From JAWOHX01 sp046484975 (GTDB lineage: Bacteria > Bacillota > Clostridia > DUPQ01), in the NCBI GenBank assembly GCA_046484975.1, contig JAWOHX010000072.1:1-38009 (forward strand): a stretch of 38,009 bases of DNA, written 5' to 3'. Below, one piece after another: positions 23,325 to 32,313 of this stretch. A model generated the notes under the pieces. It did no database searches and had not been told where the DNA came from. It saw only the letters and a list, made by a program, of their open reading frames with translations. The number at the start of each line of letters is the position of its first letter. Position 1 is the stretch's first letter. Both the position numbers and the translations under genes were made by a program.

Positions 23325-24649
23325 AAAAACGTATTGTCGTTTTGCTTGCAGTCATTCTGCTTGTTGTGGTCCCGTCCATGGCCTTTGGCGCAGAAGACCT
23401 GACATCCGTGGAAGCCGCCATCAATTCCGTCTGGGTCCTCATCGCCGCGTTCCTGGTGTTTTTCATGCAGGCGGGTTTCGCCATGGTGGAAGTGGGATTC
23501 ACCCGGGCAAAGAACGCCGGGAACATCATCATGAAAAACATGATGGATGTGGCCATCGGTTCCCTGGTCTATTTCGCCATCGGATTCGGATTGATGTTCG
23601 GGGCGAGCCGGTTCGGATTGTTCGGGACCACCGGGTTCTTCGGCCAGGGCATCACCTCGGAATTCCTTGGCATCAGCGTTCCCCTGGAAGTCTTCATGAT
23701 CTTCCAGACCGTGTTCGCCGCCACCGCTGCGACCATTGTGTCCGGTGCCATGGCGGAACGCACGAAATTCTCGGCATACATGATTTACAGCTTTGTGATC
23801 AGCCTCGTCATCTATCCGGTGGTGGGACACTGGATCTGGGGCGGCGGATGGCTCTCGGAGCTTGGCATGGTGGATTTTGCCGGATCAACGGTGGTGCATT
23901 CCGTGGGGGGATGGGCCGCGCTGGTGGGAGCCACAATACTGGGCCCCAGGATCGGGAAATATACGAAGGGCAAGGCCAACGCCATCCCGGGGCACAGCAT
24001 CACCCTGGGTGCCCTGGGGGTCTTCATCCTCTGGTTCGGCTGGTTCGGGTTCAACCCGGGGAGCACCCTTTCGGGCATGGACAGCAGCATCGGGCACATC
24101 GCCATGACCACAAACCTGTCCGCCGCCGCCGGCGGGTTCGCCGCCATGGCAATCACATTTTTCAGGTACAGGAAACCGGATGTCAGCATGACCCTGAACG
24201 GGATCCTGGCCGGCCTGGTGGGCATCACCGCAGGATGTGCGGCCGTCAGCCTCTTCGGGGCAGTCGCCATCGGGATGATATCCGGGACCATTGTGGTGTT
24301 TGGCATCGAATTCATGGACAAGGTGCTAAAGACCGATGATCCGGTGGGGGCGGTCCCGGTGCATGCCTTCAGCGGGGTCATGGGCACCATTCTTGTGGGT
24401 GTGTTTTCTGTTGAAAACGGCCTGCTCTATGGCGGCGGGTTCACCCAGCTGGGCATCCAGCTGCTGGGGGTGGTGGCAGTGGCGGGCTGGACGATCGGGA
24501 CCTCCTTTCTGCTGTTCTTTGCCATACGCAAATACAATGGCCTCCGGGTGGAAAGGGAAATCGAGATATCAGGACTGGACATCATGGAACACGGGTCCAT
24601 TGCATATGGGGATTTCCAATTGATCCAGGTGGAGCATCTTTCCGAGTGA
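23321..24649 (+). CDS. amtB: Ammonium transporter AmtB
   Basis: A 442-residue membrane channel for ammonium uptake. A cleavable signal-like segment (MKKRIVVLLAVILLVVVPSMAFGAE) precedes about 11 helices. The twin pore histidines are H193 (STVVHSVGGW) and H348 (VPVHAFSGV). GFTRAKNAGNIIMKN, HSVGGWAALVG and the FGFNPGS-like WFGWFGFNPGS are conserved Amt segments. The C-terminal cytosolic tail (about 405-442) is the usual contact for PII. It overlaps glnB by ATGA. No terminator is visible right after the stop. Confidence 0.96.
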   Translation: MKKRIVVLLAVILLVVVPSMAFGAEDLTSVEAAINSVWVLIAAFLVFFMQAGFAMVEVGFTRAKNAGNIIMKNMMDVAIGSLVYFAIGFGLMFGASRFGLFGTTGFFGQGITSEFLGISVPLEVFMIFQTVFAATAATIVSGAMAERTKFSAYMIYSFVISLVIYPVVGHWIWGGGWLSELGMVDFAGSTVVHSVGGWAALVGATILGPRIGKYTKGKANAIPGHSITLGALGVFILWFGWFGFNPGSTLSGMDSSIGHIAMTTNLSAAAGGFAAMAITFFRYRKPDVSMTLNGILAGLVGITAGCAAVSLFGAVAIGMISGTIVVFGIEFMDKVLKTDDPVGAVPVHAFSGVMGTILVGVFSVENGLLYGGGFTQLGIQLLGVVAVAGWTIGTSFLLFFAIRKYNGLRVEREIEISGLDIMEHGSIAYGDFQLIQVEHLSE

Positions 24650-24677
24650 CTTGAAATGCGGCGTCCAAAAGATTGGG

Positions 24678-24706
24678 TTGTGGACGGTGGGAATACAGGA
24701 TATAAT
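24678..24706 (+). promoter_or_regulatory. Candidate promoter for the CDP-alcohol phosphatidyltransferase gene
   Basis: TTGTGG (24678-24683), 17 bases, then a perfect TATAAT (24701-24706), ~27 bases before the start codon. The -35 is weak, but the spacing and -10 are ideal. Confidence 0.5.
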
Positions 24707-24733
24707 TGGGGCACCATCCGTGGTGGATGAATC

Positions 24734-25327
24734 ATGAATTGGGGGACGGGTATTTTGTTTAAAAAAGAATATATGACGATTCCGAATTTCTTGTCCATGT
24801 CCCGGATTGTGTTCCTGCCTGTGCTGTTCATCCTGATCTGGCTTGAGATGAACCTTGCATTCACCATCGCATATGCCATCCTGGGTTCAACGGACCTGTT
24901 CGACGGGGTTGTCGCCAGGAAATTGCACCAGACATCGGAGATCGGGAAAGCCCTGGATAGCATCGCAGACCTGTTTTTCTATCTTTCCACCGCATATTTC
25001 ATCTATGCACTCTATCCCCAGTACATGCAACCCAACATGACCTTCCTTTATGTGTTCCTGGGATTGCTGGTTTTTTCCTTTCTGGTATCCGCCGTACGCT
25101 GCAAAAAGCCCATCCTCATGCATACCTTCATCCTGAAGCTCTGCGCCGTGTTCGTATACTTCCTGGTGATTTTGTCATATTTCCTGGACACCACCGGGTT
25201 CATCGCTTTCATCCTCTTCACCTACTACATCGGCTTCATCGAAGAGATCATCATCTTCATCAGATACGGGGAGGTGGATCCCGACACGCCCACCCTGTTC
25301 CACCTGATATGGGCAAAACGGGAGTGA
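24734..25327 (+). CDS. CDP-alcohol phosphatidyltransferase family membrane protein
   Basis: A 197-residue membrane protein with the complete family signature D-x2-DG-x2-AR-x8-G-x3-D-x3-D at D54, D57, G58, A61, R62, G71, D75 and D79. These acidic residues bind the metal that activates CDP-diacylglycerol. The family joins a phosphatidyl group to an alcohol such as glycerol phosphate or inositol phosphate. The acceptor cannot be told here, and the protein differs enough from PgsA that I leave the symbol empty. About five hydrophobic helices are visible. The ATG at 24734 has only a weak GGTGGATG upstream, and M14 (24773) in front of TIPNFLSMSRI is a real alternative. The next gene starts two bases after its stop. 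Confidence 0.83.
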   Translation: MNWGTGILFKKEYMTIPNFLSMSRIVFLPVLFILIWLEMNLAFTIAYAILGSTDLFDGVVARKLHQTSEIGKALDSIADLFFYLSTAYFIYALYPQYMQPNMTFLYVFLGLLVFSFLVSAVRCKKPILMHTFILKLCAVFVYFLVILSYFLDTTGFIAFILFTYYIGFIEEIIIFIRYGEVDPDTPTLFHLIWAKRE

Positions 25328-25329
25328 AC

Positions 25330-26241
25330 GTGCGTATCATTGACGCTCATTGCGACACACTCCTGGCGGCAGTGGAGACCAAACAGACCCTCTGCGACAA
25401 TGAACTGCAGGTTGACCTGAGGCACATGCCTTCCGGTTCCCTGCAGTTTTTCGCCATGTTCCTGTCTCCTTCCTATGACCGGGAAAAAGCCCTGGCTTAC
25501 GAGGAATCCATGGTGCAGCTTTTTTTCAGCGAGGTCAAAAACCTCAGGATGACAGCCGTCCTGGAGCAGAAGGACCTGGATGAGAAAGGCGTCTCGGGCA
25601 TATTGTCCTGCGAAGGCCTTTCCCACCTCCACGGTGATGTGGAGGGCATCCGGGCACTGTACGCCCGAGGGGTTCGGAGCCTTTCTTTGACATGGAACAG
25701 GGACAACGAGTTTTCAGGAGGTGCGGCGGGGGACAAAATGCAAGGACTCACCATGAAAGGCAGGGAAGCCCTAAGGATGGTGGAGGACCTGGGGATTCTG
25801 CTGGATGTCTCCCATTTGTCGGACCAGGGGTTTTACGATGCATGCGGGATGTCGGAAAAGCCTTTCATCGCCTCTCATTCCAATGCCAGGGGGGTGTGCA
25901 GCCATCCGCGGAACCTGGATGACGGCATGATCAAGGCATTGGCTGGGGCCGGGGGCGTCATGGGGATCAATGTCTACGGGAGCTTCCTGAAGGATTCCCC
26001 TCCGGTTGGCATCGGGGATGTGGTCAGGCACATCGAATATGTCTGCGGACTGGTGGGTGCAGAGCATGTTGGGTTCGGCAGTGATTTCGACGGGATTCCC
26101 CGGGATCATTCCGCCCTGGCGGACACCAGGGGGTGGATGGATGTGGTCAGGGAACTGGAGAGACTCAACTATTCCCCGGAAGACATCGGCAGGATTGCAG
26201 GGGGAAACTATGTCAGGGTCCTCCGGAATGTGATAAAATAA
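25330..26241 (+). CDS. Membrane dipeptidase family protein (peptidase M19)
   Basis: A 303-residue metalloprotein of the renal dipeptidase (M19) family. Metal ligands are H7 and D9 in IIDAHCDTLL, the Glu in LSCEGLSHL, and the His residues in ASHSNARGVCSHPRNLDD. EHVGFGSDFDG is a further signature. Members cleave dipeptides, including those with a C-terminal D-residue, so a link to peptide or cell wall turnover is reasonable. No signal peptide, so cytoplasmic. I favour the GTG at 25330, five bases after GGGAG and two bases after the preceding stop. An in-frame ATG at 25309 would overlap the upstream gene and has no ribosome binding site. Confidence 0.88.
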   Translation: MRIIDAHCDTLLAAVETKQTLCDNELQVDLRHMPSGSLQFFAMFLSPSYDREKALAYEESMVQLFFSEVKNLRMTAVLEQKDLDEKGVSGILSCEGLSHLHGDVEGIRALYARGVRSLSLTWNRDNEFSGGAAGDKMQGLTMKGREALRMVEDLGILLDVSHLSDQGFYDACGMSEKPFIASHSNARGVCSHPRNLDDGMIKALAGAGGVMGINVYGSFLKDSPPVGIGDVVRHIEYVCGLVGAEHVGFGSDFDGIPRDHSALADTRGWMDVVRELERLNYSPEDIGRIAGGNYVRVLRNVIK

Positions 26242-26277
26242 CAGACAGAGGACAGAATAACCGATAGGGGTGATGAT

Positions 26278-28188
26278 ATGAGGCATGGATTTGTCAGGGT
26301 GGGGGCGGTTTCCCCTTCCATGAAAGTGGCGGACTGCAGCTACAACGCTGATGAAATCATCCGGTGCGTCAAAAACCATGAAAGCCAGGTGCAATACCTT
26401 GTCTTTCCTGAACTGTCCATCACAGGCTACACCTGCGGGGATCTTTTTTTCCAGAAGGCATTGACCGACAGCGCTTTCTCATCCCTGGAGCGCATCCTGG
26501 AGGAAACAAAATACACAGGCACGGTTTTTTGCATCGGCATGCCCCTTGCATTCAAAAACAAACTATACAACACCGCCGTGGTCATCCAGTCAGGCATGGT
26601 CCTTGGCGTTGTCCCCAAGAAGCACCTTCCCAACTATTCGGAGTTTTATGAGAAAAGATGGTTCTGTGAAGGAGAAGGATTCCTGGGAACCCTTTCCATT
26701 GCGGGCAAGGAGGTGCCCTTTGGCACCGACCTGGTCTTTACCTCAGGTGGCAGGGAGGATGTTTCCTTTGCCGTGGAGATTTGCGAGGACCTTTGGGCTC
26801 CCGTTCCTCCCAGCTCCCACCACACTCTTGCGGGGGCGCATCTGGTGTTCAACCTGTCCGCCAGCAATGATATCGTTGGGAAATATGAATACAGGAAGAA
26901 ACTGGTGGAGCAACAATCCTCAAGAAGCATTTGCGGCTATATCTATGCCTCAGCCAATTGCAATGAATCCACCACGGACCTGGTGTTCGGGGGACACACC
27001 TTCATCTGTGAGAACGGCAGGTCCATCGTGGAGGGAAGGCGGTTTTCCTTTGAGGAGGACTGTATCATCACGGAGATCGACGTGGACATCATCAAGCATG
27101 ACCGGAAAAAATGCACAGTGTATGAGAATGGGATGCATCTGCCCTATACTTATGTGAAATACCGTTACAACGACCAGGATATCCCGGGACTGACCCGTTT
27201 TGTCAATCCCTCTCCCTTCGTGCCGGACAACGAGGCGGCACGGGAGGAACGCTGCAAAGAGATTTTCAACATCCAATCCTGCGGCCTGGCAAAGCGCATC
27301 AGGCATGTCGGGACGGACAAGGTGGTGGTGGGTATTTCAGGCGGGCTGGATTCCACACTGGCCCTGCTGGTGTGCGCGGAGGCCTTCGACAAGCTGGGAC
27401 TCGACAGGCAGGGAATGATATGTGTGACCATGCCCGGTTTCGGGACCACGGGAAGGACATATGAGAATGCCGTGGGACTGATCCGCTCCGTGGGAGGGCG
27501 CCTCATTGAGGTGGACATCACAAAAGCGTGCCTTGGCCATTTCGAGGACATCGGCCATGACCAAAACGTCCATGACCTGACCTTCGAGAATGCGCAGGCC
27601 AGGGAACGGACGCAGATCCTCATGGACATTTCCACAAAAGAGAATGCCCTGATGGTTGGGACCGGCGACCTCAGTGAGCTGGCCCTTGGCTGGTGCACCT
27701 ACAACGGCGACCATATGTCCATGTATTCGGTGAACTGCTCGATTCCCAAGACGCTGGTGCGGTACCTCATCGATTACGTGGCCAATTACAAGGCGGACCA
27801 ACATGCAAAGGAAATTCTGGACAGCATCATCGATACACCCATTTCACCGGAACTGCTTCCACCGGTGGAAGGGGAAATCGTCCAGGTGACGGAGGACATC
27901 CTGGGGCCATATGAGCTCCATGATTTCTTCCTCTACCAGTTCCTGCGTTTCGGCTTCCCGCCGGGGAAGATACTGTACCTGGCCACCCATGCGTTCCGGA
28001 ACGCCTATACGCCGGAGGAGATCAAAAAATGGCTGCAGGTTTTCGTGAAAAGGTTTTTCAGCCAGCAGTTCAAGCGTTCCTGCATGCCGGATGGCCCCAA
28101 GGTGGGATCCGTCAGCCTGTCCCCCCGAGGGGACTGGCGTATGCCTTCGGATGTGGAATCCGGACTATGGGCCAAGGAAATCCAGTGA
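26278..28188 (+). CDS. nadE: Glutamine-dependent NAD+ synthetase
   Basis: A 636-residue two-domain enzyme that amidates nicotinic acid adenine dinucleotide to NAD+ using glutamine-derived ammonia. The N-terminal nitrilase-like glutaminase has E45 (VFPELSITGYTC), the Lys in VVPKKHLPNYSEF and the nucleophile C169 (EICEDLW). The C-terminal synthetase has the PP-loop SGGLDS at 354-359 and the segment VGTGDLSELALGWCTYNGDH. Length is normal for the long, glutamine-using form. GGGGTGATG precedes the ATG. The mtnA gene starts two bases after its stop. Confidence 0.96.
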   Translation: MRHGFVRVGAVSPSMKVADCSYNADEIIRCVKNHESQVQYLVFPELSITGYTCGDLFFQKALTDSAFSSLERILEETKYTGTVFCIGMPLAFKNKLYNTAVVIQSGMVLGVVPKKHLPNYSEFYEKRWFCEGEGFLGTLSIAGKEVPFGTDLVFTSGGREDVSFAVEICEDLWAPVPPSSHHTLAGAHLVFNLSASNDIVGKYEYRKKLVEQQSSRSICGYIYASANCNESTTDLVFGGHTFICENGRSIVEGRRFSFEEDCIITEIDVDIIKHDRKKCTVYENGMHLPYTYVKYRYNDQDIPGLTRFVNPSPFVPDNEAAREERCKEIFNIQSCGLAKRIRHVGTDKVVVGISGGLDSTLALLVCAEAFDKLGLDRQGMICVTMPGFGTTGRTYENAVGLIRSVGGRLIEVDITKACLGHFEDIGHDQNVHDLTFENAQARERTQILMDISTKENALMVGTGDLSELALGWCTYNGDHMSMYSVNCSIPKTLVRYLIDYVANYKADQHAKEILDSIIDTPISPELLPPVEGEIVQVTEDILGPYELHDFFLYQFLRFGFPPGKILYLATHAFRNAYTPEEIKKWLQVFVKRFFSQQFKRSCMPDGPKVGSVSLSPRGDWRMPSDVESGLWAKEIQ

Positions 28189-28189
28189 C

Positions 28190-29233
28190 ATGAAGATGCT
28201 AACCCCGGTGGAATTCACAGATGGAAAAGTGGTCCTCATTGACCAGACCCGGTTGCCCGGGGAGCTGATTCATGTTTGTCTTGACAATGTGGAACAGGTT
28301 CACCATGCGATCAGGGATATGGTGGTCAGGGGGGCACCAGCCATCGGCATTGCCGCGGCCTATGGGATGTGCCTGTGCGCGATTTCCGCAAAGACCCTTT
28401 CCCGGGAGGGATTTGTCCGGGAATTGTCTGAAGCGGGAGCATACCTGAAGACCGCAAGACCCACTGCCGTGAACCTGTCCTGGGCGGTGGACCAGATACT
28501 GGAAATGGTCGGGTCCCTTGAAACCCATGGAATGGAAGAACTGAAAAATGCGGTGATTGCCAAGGCCCGGCTGATCCAATCAGAGGATGAGGCGGCAAAT
28601 ATGGCAATCGGCGGGCATCTTCTGGACCTTTTCGGAGAAAAAAGGAACATCCTCACCCACTGCAATGCCGGCATCCTTGCCACTAGCAAGTACGGCACGG
28701 CCACCTCTGCCTTTTATCTGGGCAAGGAAAGGGGCGTGGATTTCCATGTCTATGCGGATGAGACCCGTCCCAGGCTGCAGGGTTCCATCCTGACGGCGTA
28801 TGAGCTGATGGCCGGCGGCATCGATGTCACGGTGATTACCGACAACAGTGCCGCCTATCTGATGAGCATGGGCCGGATTGACGCCGTGGTCACAGGCTGC
28901 GACCGGGTCGCTGCAAACGGGGATGTCGCCAATAAGATCGGGACGCTGGGCTTGTCGGTGCTGTCGAAGCATTACGGCATCCCTTTCTATATCGCCGCAC
29001 CGGTATCCTCCATCGACATGTCCATGGAGGACGGAAAAAGCATTCCCATAGAAGAACGGGGCAGGCAGGAGGTCATCCGCACCTTCGGGGTCCTGACGGC
29101 TCCTGAGGAAACGAAGGTCCTGAATTATGCGTTTGATGTCACTCCCCATGAAAACATCACGGCCTTGGTCACTGAGAGAGGGATTGTCCGCCCGCCATAT
29201 CTGAAAAACCTAAAGAAGATGCTTGCTCCGTAG
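28190..29233 (+). CDS. mtnA: S-methyl-5-thioribose-1-phosphate isomerase
   Basis: A 347-residue enzyme converting methylthioribose-1-phosphate to methylthioribulose-1-phosphate. RGAPAIGIAAAYGM, the catalytic C158 (HCNAGILAT) and D238 (GCDRVAANGDVANKIGT) are all present and close to their numbering in the B. subtilis enzyme (C160/D240). The ATG at 28190 with AAGGAA upstream gives the normal N-terminus; the frame is open upstream within nadE but that is not coding. No other methionine-salvage gene is near, so it may serve a shortened route for methylthioribose or 5-deoxyribose phosphates, known in some anaerobes (inference). Its 3' end overlaps a minus-strand gene by 24 bases. Confidence 0.95.
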   Translation: MKMLTPVEFTDGKVVLIDQTRLPGELIHVCLDNVEQVHHAIRDMVVRGAPAIGIAAAYGMCLCAISAKTLSREGFVRELSEAGAYLKTARPTAVNLSWAVDQILEMVGSLETHGMEELKNAVIAKARLIQSEDEAANMAIGGHLLDLFGEKRNILTHCNAGILATSKYGTATSAFYLGKERGVDFHVYADETRPRLQGSILTAYELMAGGIDVTVITDNSAAYLMSMGRIDAVVTGCDRVAANGDVANKIGTLGLSVLSKHYGIPFYIAAPVSSIDMSMEDGKSIPIEERGRQEVIRTFGVLTAPEETKVLNYAFDVTPHENITALVTERGIVRPPYLKNLKKMLAP

Positions 29234-29632
29234 CCATTCCGAAGCTTTTCGGAACATCAAATCCGGGTCCTCCACTCCATCGGAGAGGCTTTCCATGGGA
29301 CAAAGGCCCGTATGCTGTCTGTTCTGGATGGCATTCACCATCATGTCATAGTCATAATGAATGCCATGGTGTTTCAGGACAGCGGCGGCAGGTTGACTCA
29401 TGACCCGGGCGTGCACATGCAAAAACTTAGCCTTGATACACAGCAATGCCGCAGCCTTGCCGATGACTCTGTCCGCCAGGATGCATCCTTTCATGTCCGG
29501 ATAATGGAGGAGGAACTCCACAAGGGGCAGAACGCCTTTCTTGTCGGAGGCCATCAGGGTTAAGCCATTTTTAATGACAACACAGGTATAGTTCCCGGAG
29601 GCCAGGATATCCATCGCAGTATGCATGCTCAT
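29210..29632 (-). CDS. DUF1893 family protein
   Basis: A 140-residue protein matching the DUF1893 pattern: YTCVVIKNGLTLMASDKKGVLPLVEFL, MKGCILADRVIGKAAALL and AAAVLKHHGIHYDYD. The fold is thought to be cytidine-deaminase-like, but no function is established. Conserved Cys and Asp residues are seen in the GCILADRVIGKAAA segment. The start is uncertain: no ribosome binding site precedes the ATG at 29632, and ATG codons at 29626 and 29614 are also in frame. The gene faces mtnA and overlaps its last 24 bases tail to tail. It is divergent from pxpA. Confidence 0.75.
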   Translation of the reverse strand: MSMHTAMDILASGNYTCVVIKNGLTLMASDKKGVLPLVEFLLHYPDMKGCILADRVIGKAAALLCIKAKFLHVHARVMSQPAAAVLKHHGIHYDYDMMVNAIQNRQHTGLCPMESLSDGVEDPDLMFRKASEWLRSKHLL

Positions 29633-29699
29633 GAATGCATTTTAACATAACAAGTGTTCAAATGCAGAAAAATATTGTATGATGATAAAGAGGTGACCC

Positions 29700-30437
29700 A
29701 TGAAATCTGTGGATATCAATTGCGATCTCGGGGAAGAAAAAGGAAACGACGCAGAAATCATTCCTTTTATCTCCAGCGCGAACATCGCCTGCGGATACCA
29801 TGCGGGCAACCCTGAGGTGATGGAACACACGGTGGAACTGGCCCTGCAACACGGGGTGGCCATCGGCGCGCATCCGGGATATCCGGACAGAGAGCATTTC
29901 GGAAGAGTCTCCATGGACATGACAGGGGAAGAGACAGTAAAGTTGGTGATGGACCAGATCATTCTTCTCAAGGAAATCACAGACAGGAAAAATGCAGTGC
30001 TGCACCATGTGAAACTCCATGGTGCCCTATATATCGAGACATACAGAAGCTACGAGTTCTCCAAGATGATTTTCAAGGCCATCAAAAAAGAATATCCCGG
30101 GCTGATGGTTTACGTGGCCTACAATTCCATGGCGGAATACACCTGCCGGGAGCTGGGAATCCCGTACAAGAAAGAAGCTTTTTCCGACAGGATGTACAAC
30201 CAGGACGGAAGCATCGTCCCAAGGATCAACAAGGGAGCCGTCATCGAGGACAAGGATCAAGTGGTGCGACGATCGGTGCAGATGATCAAAAGCAACCGGA
30301 TCAGGGCTTACAACGGAAAATACCTGAACATCCTTTTTGACACCCTTTGCATCCACGGGGACAATGCAAACGCCCTTGAGATAGCCAGGGAGATCCATTC
30401 CATACTGAAGGCGGAGAACATTGAAATCAGATTCTAG
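29700..30437 (+). CDS. pxpA: 5-oxoprolinase subunit A (LamB/YcsF family)
   Basis: A 245-residue protein with the family opening KSVDINCDLGEEKGNDAEIIPFISSANIACGYHAGNP and the segments GVAIGAHPGYPD and HHVKLHGALY. With PxpB and PxpC it hydrolyses 5-oxoproline (pyroglutamate) to glutamate using ATP. The DINCDLGE and ACGYHAG segments hold the likely metal- and substrate-binding residues. AGAGGTGA precedes the ATG. It overlaps pxpB by 17 bases. Length is normal (~250). Confidence 0.94.
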   Translation: MKSVDINCDLGEEKGNDAEIIPFISSANIACGYHAGNPEVMEHTVELALQHGVAIGAHPGYPDREHFGRVSMDMTGEETVKLVMDQIILLKEITDRKNAVLHHVKLHGALYIETYRSYEFSKMIFKAIKKEYPGLMVYVAYNSMAEYTCRELGIPYKKEAFSDRMYNQDGSIVPRINKGAVIEDKDQVVRRSVQMIKSNRIRAYNGKYLNILFDTLCIHGDNANALEIAREIHSILKAENIEIRF

Positions 30438-31092
30438 GGCGGAACTGGTTCCCATGGGGGACCAGGCGCTCCTCGTCCGTTTCGGGGAAACCATCGATGT
30501 GCATCTCAATATGCGCGCCCAGTCCTTGTATCACATCCTGCGGGACAACCCGCCGGAAGGATTTGTGGCGGCTTCTTTCGCCTATGCCTCCGTGCTGGTG
30601 GAATATGACAAAAGAAACACCTCCTTCATCCGCCTGAAGAGAAAGATCCGTAAAATCCTTCGCTGCTCCCTTCCCGGCATCCTGGGAAAAGAACATGCCG
30701 TCACCGACATCCCGGTTCGGTATGGAGGGGAGGAAGGACCCGATCTGGAGGAGGCCTGCCGGATGACCGGGCTGTCAAGGGAGGCGTTCATCGAAATCCA
30801 TGCCGGTACCCCGTACCGGGTTTACATGATGGGGTTTTTACCCGGTTTCTGTTATCTGGGGGGACTGGACGGGCGGATTGCGCTGCCACGCCTGGAAAGC
30901 CCCAGAAAAAGCATTCCGGCCGGGTCAGTGGGCATCGGAGGGGCGCAGACAGGGATCTATTCATTGGAAAGCCCCGGGGGGTGGAGAATCATCGGAAGGA
31001 CGGATGTGATAATGTTCGACCCGGCAAGGGAAAAGCCTTTCCTGGTGGAACCGGGGGACACCATCCGGTTTGTCAATGGAAGCATTGTTTGA
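30421..31092 (+). CDS. pxpB: 5-oxoprolinase subunit B (PxpB/KipI family)
   Basis: A 223-residue protein with PMGDQALLVRFGETID at the N-terminus and the KipI/PxpB core TPYRVYMMGFLPGFCYLGGLD...LPRLESPRKSIPAGSVGIGGAQTGIYS. This is the most conserved part of the family and includes the catalytic/ATP region. The start is a TTG at 30421, with GGAG six bases upstream inside pxpA; the ATG at 30454 would cut off the first strand of the fold. It overlaps pxpA by 17 bases and pxpC by 17 bases, so the three subunits should be made in step. Confidence 0.92.
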   Translation: MKSDSRAELVPMGDQALLVRFGETIDVHLNMRAQSLYHILRDNPPEGFVAASFAYASVLVEYDKRNTSFIRLKRKIRKILRCSLPGILGKEHAVTDIPVRYGGEEGPDLEEACRMTGLSREAFIEIHAGTPYRVYMMGFLPGFCYLGGLDGRIALPRLESPRKSIPAGSVGIGGAQTGIYSLESPGGWRIIGRTDVIMFDPAREKPFLVEPGDTIRFVNGSIV

Positions 31093-31948
31093 AATCCTGA
31101 CACCTGGAATATGGATGGCAGTCCAGGACATGGGACGGCAGGGATTCCAGAATTACGGAGTCCCGGTTTCCGGTGCCATGGACGGCAGATCCCTTCAGAA
31201 ATGCAACATCCTGCTGGGAAACCATGCAGGCAGTCCCTGCATCGAGATATGCGGCGCAGGAGGAGCGTTGGCGGTGAAACAGGATTGCACGGTCGCGCTG
31301 ACAGGGGGGGACCTGTCACCGGAAGCGGACCATGTTCCATTGCCCATGTACAAGGCCGTTCCCCTGGAAAAAGGGAGCATCCTCCGCTTCCAACGCATCA
31401 GGACAGGGCTCAGGTCCTATCTTTCCGTGGAAGGGGGAATCCAGGCGTCCAGTGTCATGGGCTCGGCCAGTGTGTATCCCCCCGTGGCGGGAAAGCTGCT
31501 CCGGGCCGGGGACATGGTCTGCAGGGGAAGCGGACGGGTGGGGATCCCCGGCCAGGTGGAGCGGGACGACTACGCCAGGGATGTCTTTGTCATCCGGGCC
31601 GTTCCCGGCCCGGACACCCGGGGGTTCACAAGACAACAGGGGAACCGGTTCTTCCGGCGGGAATACAGGGTGTCCGCCATGTATGACAGGATGGGGATCC
31701 GCCTGGAAGGAAACCCCCTGACGCACAAGGACCATGCCGGAGAGATTTTGTCCCATGGCGTGATTCCGGGTTCCGTGCAGGTGCCCAGGGACGGGAATCC
31801 CATCATCCTGATGCAGGATGCCCAGACCAGCGGGGGATACAGCCTCATCGCCAATGTGTTTTCCGGGGATATGCACTTGCTCGGACAAGTGAAATGGAAG
31901 GACAGGATCATGTTCCGAAAACACTTTGTTGCCCTGCCTTTTCTTTGA
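31076..31948 (+). CDS. pxpC: 5-oxoprolinase subunit C (biotin-dependent carboxyltransferase-like, PxpC/KipA)
   Basis: A 290-residue protein with the family opening FEILTPGIWMAVQDMGRQGFQNYGVPVSGAMDG and, near the C-terminus, LSHGVIPGSVQVPRDGNPIILMQDAQTSGGY. Members are related to the carboxyltransferase part of urea amidolyase; with PxpAB it forms ATP-dependent 5-oxoprolinase. The ATG at 31076 is chosen; a TTG at 31070 is in frame but less likely. Neither has a strong ribosome binding site, so translation probably depends on coupling with pxpB. Length is slightly short for the family but all core segments are present. Confidence 0.92.
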   Translation: MEALFEILTPGIWMAVQDMGRQGFQNYGVPVSGAMDGRSLQKCNILLGNHAGSPCIEICGAGGALAVKQDCTVALTGGDLSPEADHVPLPMYKAVPLEKGSILRFQRIRTGLRSYLSVEGGIQASSVMGSASVYPPVAGKLLRAGDMVCRGSGRVGIPGQVERDDYARDVFVIRAVPGPDTRGFTRQQGNRFFRREYRVSAMYDRMGIRLEGNPLTHKDHAGEILSHGVIPGSVQVPRDGNPIILMQDAQTSGGYSLIANVFSGDMHLLGQVKWKDRIMFRKHFVALPFL

Positions 31949-31954
31949 TATAAT
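31926..31954 (+). promoter_or_regulatory. Candidate promoter at the end of pxpC
   Basis: TTGTTG (31926-31931), 17 bases, then a perfect TATAAT (31949-31954), directly after the pxpC stop. It would drive the DUF2007-like gene and possibly the lyase/glycosidase pair behind it. Confidence 0.5.
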
Positions 31955-31985
31955 GTCGTTACGATGACCCTCGGAAGGATGACTG

Positions 31986-32291
31986 ATGCAATACGTTTTC
32001 CTGTGCAGGCCCAAAAATGAGATTGACCGCTACCTGTATGAAGAGTTGCTGAGGAAACACTCGGTGCCTTATTCCGTGGAAAAGCGCATCAGGCCCTGCG
32101 GGGAAATCCATGTGGCCCCTGAGGATTTGGAAAGGGCAAAGGAAATCACACGCATCATATCCGAGGAGGAACAAGCCTCGGCACAGGCACGATTGGATAA
32201 GGACAGGAACCAAAAACGCCTGGGTTATGTGATTGTGATGCTGTTTGTTGTTGTCCCTGTCATCTATCTGCTGGTCAAGCTAGTGATATGA
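31986..32291 (+). CDS. Small DUF2007-like protein with C-terminal membrane helix
   Basis: A 101-residue protein. The first ~65 residues (QYVFLCRPKNEIDRYLYEELLRKHSVPYSVEKRI, then IHVAPEDLERAKEITRII) fit the DUF2007 'putative signal transducing' fold, a small domain found alone or attached to other parts. A charged stretch (DKDRNQKR) then leads to one membrane helix at ~80-99, so the domain sits on the cytoplasmic side. The function is unknown. GGAAGGAT precedes the ATG. A promoter lies just upstream and the heparinase-like gene starts 22 bases downstream, so they may be co-transcribed. Confidence 0.68.
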   Translation: MQYVFLCRPKNEIDRYLYEELLRKHSVPYSVEKRIRPCGEIHVAPEDLERAKEITRIISEEEQASAQARLDKDRNQKRLGYVIVMLFVVVPVIYLLVKLVI

Positions 32292-32313
32292 ATCAGTCAG
32301 GAGAAACATCACC

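Noticed and set aside
29641..29700. A promoter for pxpA at TATGAT (29678-29683)
   Set aside because: The transcript would begin inside the ribosome binding site and there is no acceptable -35 element.
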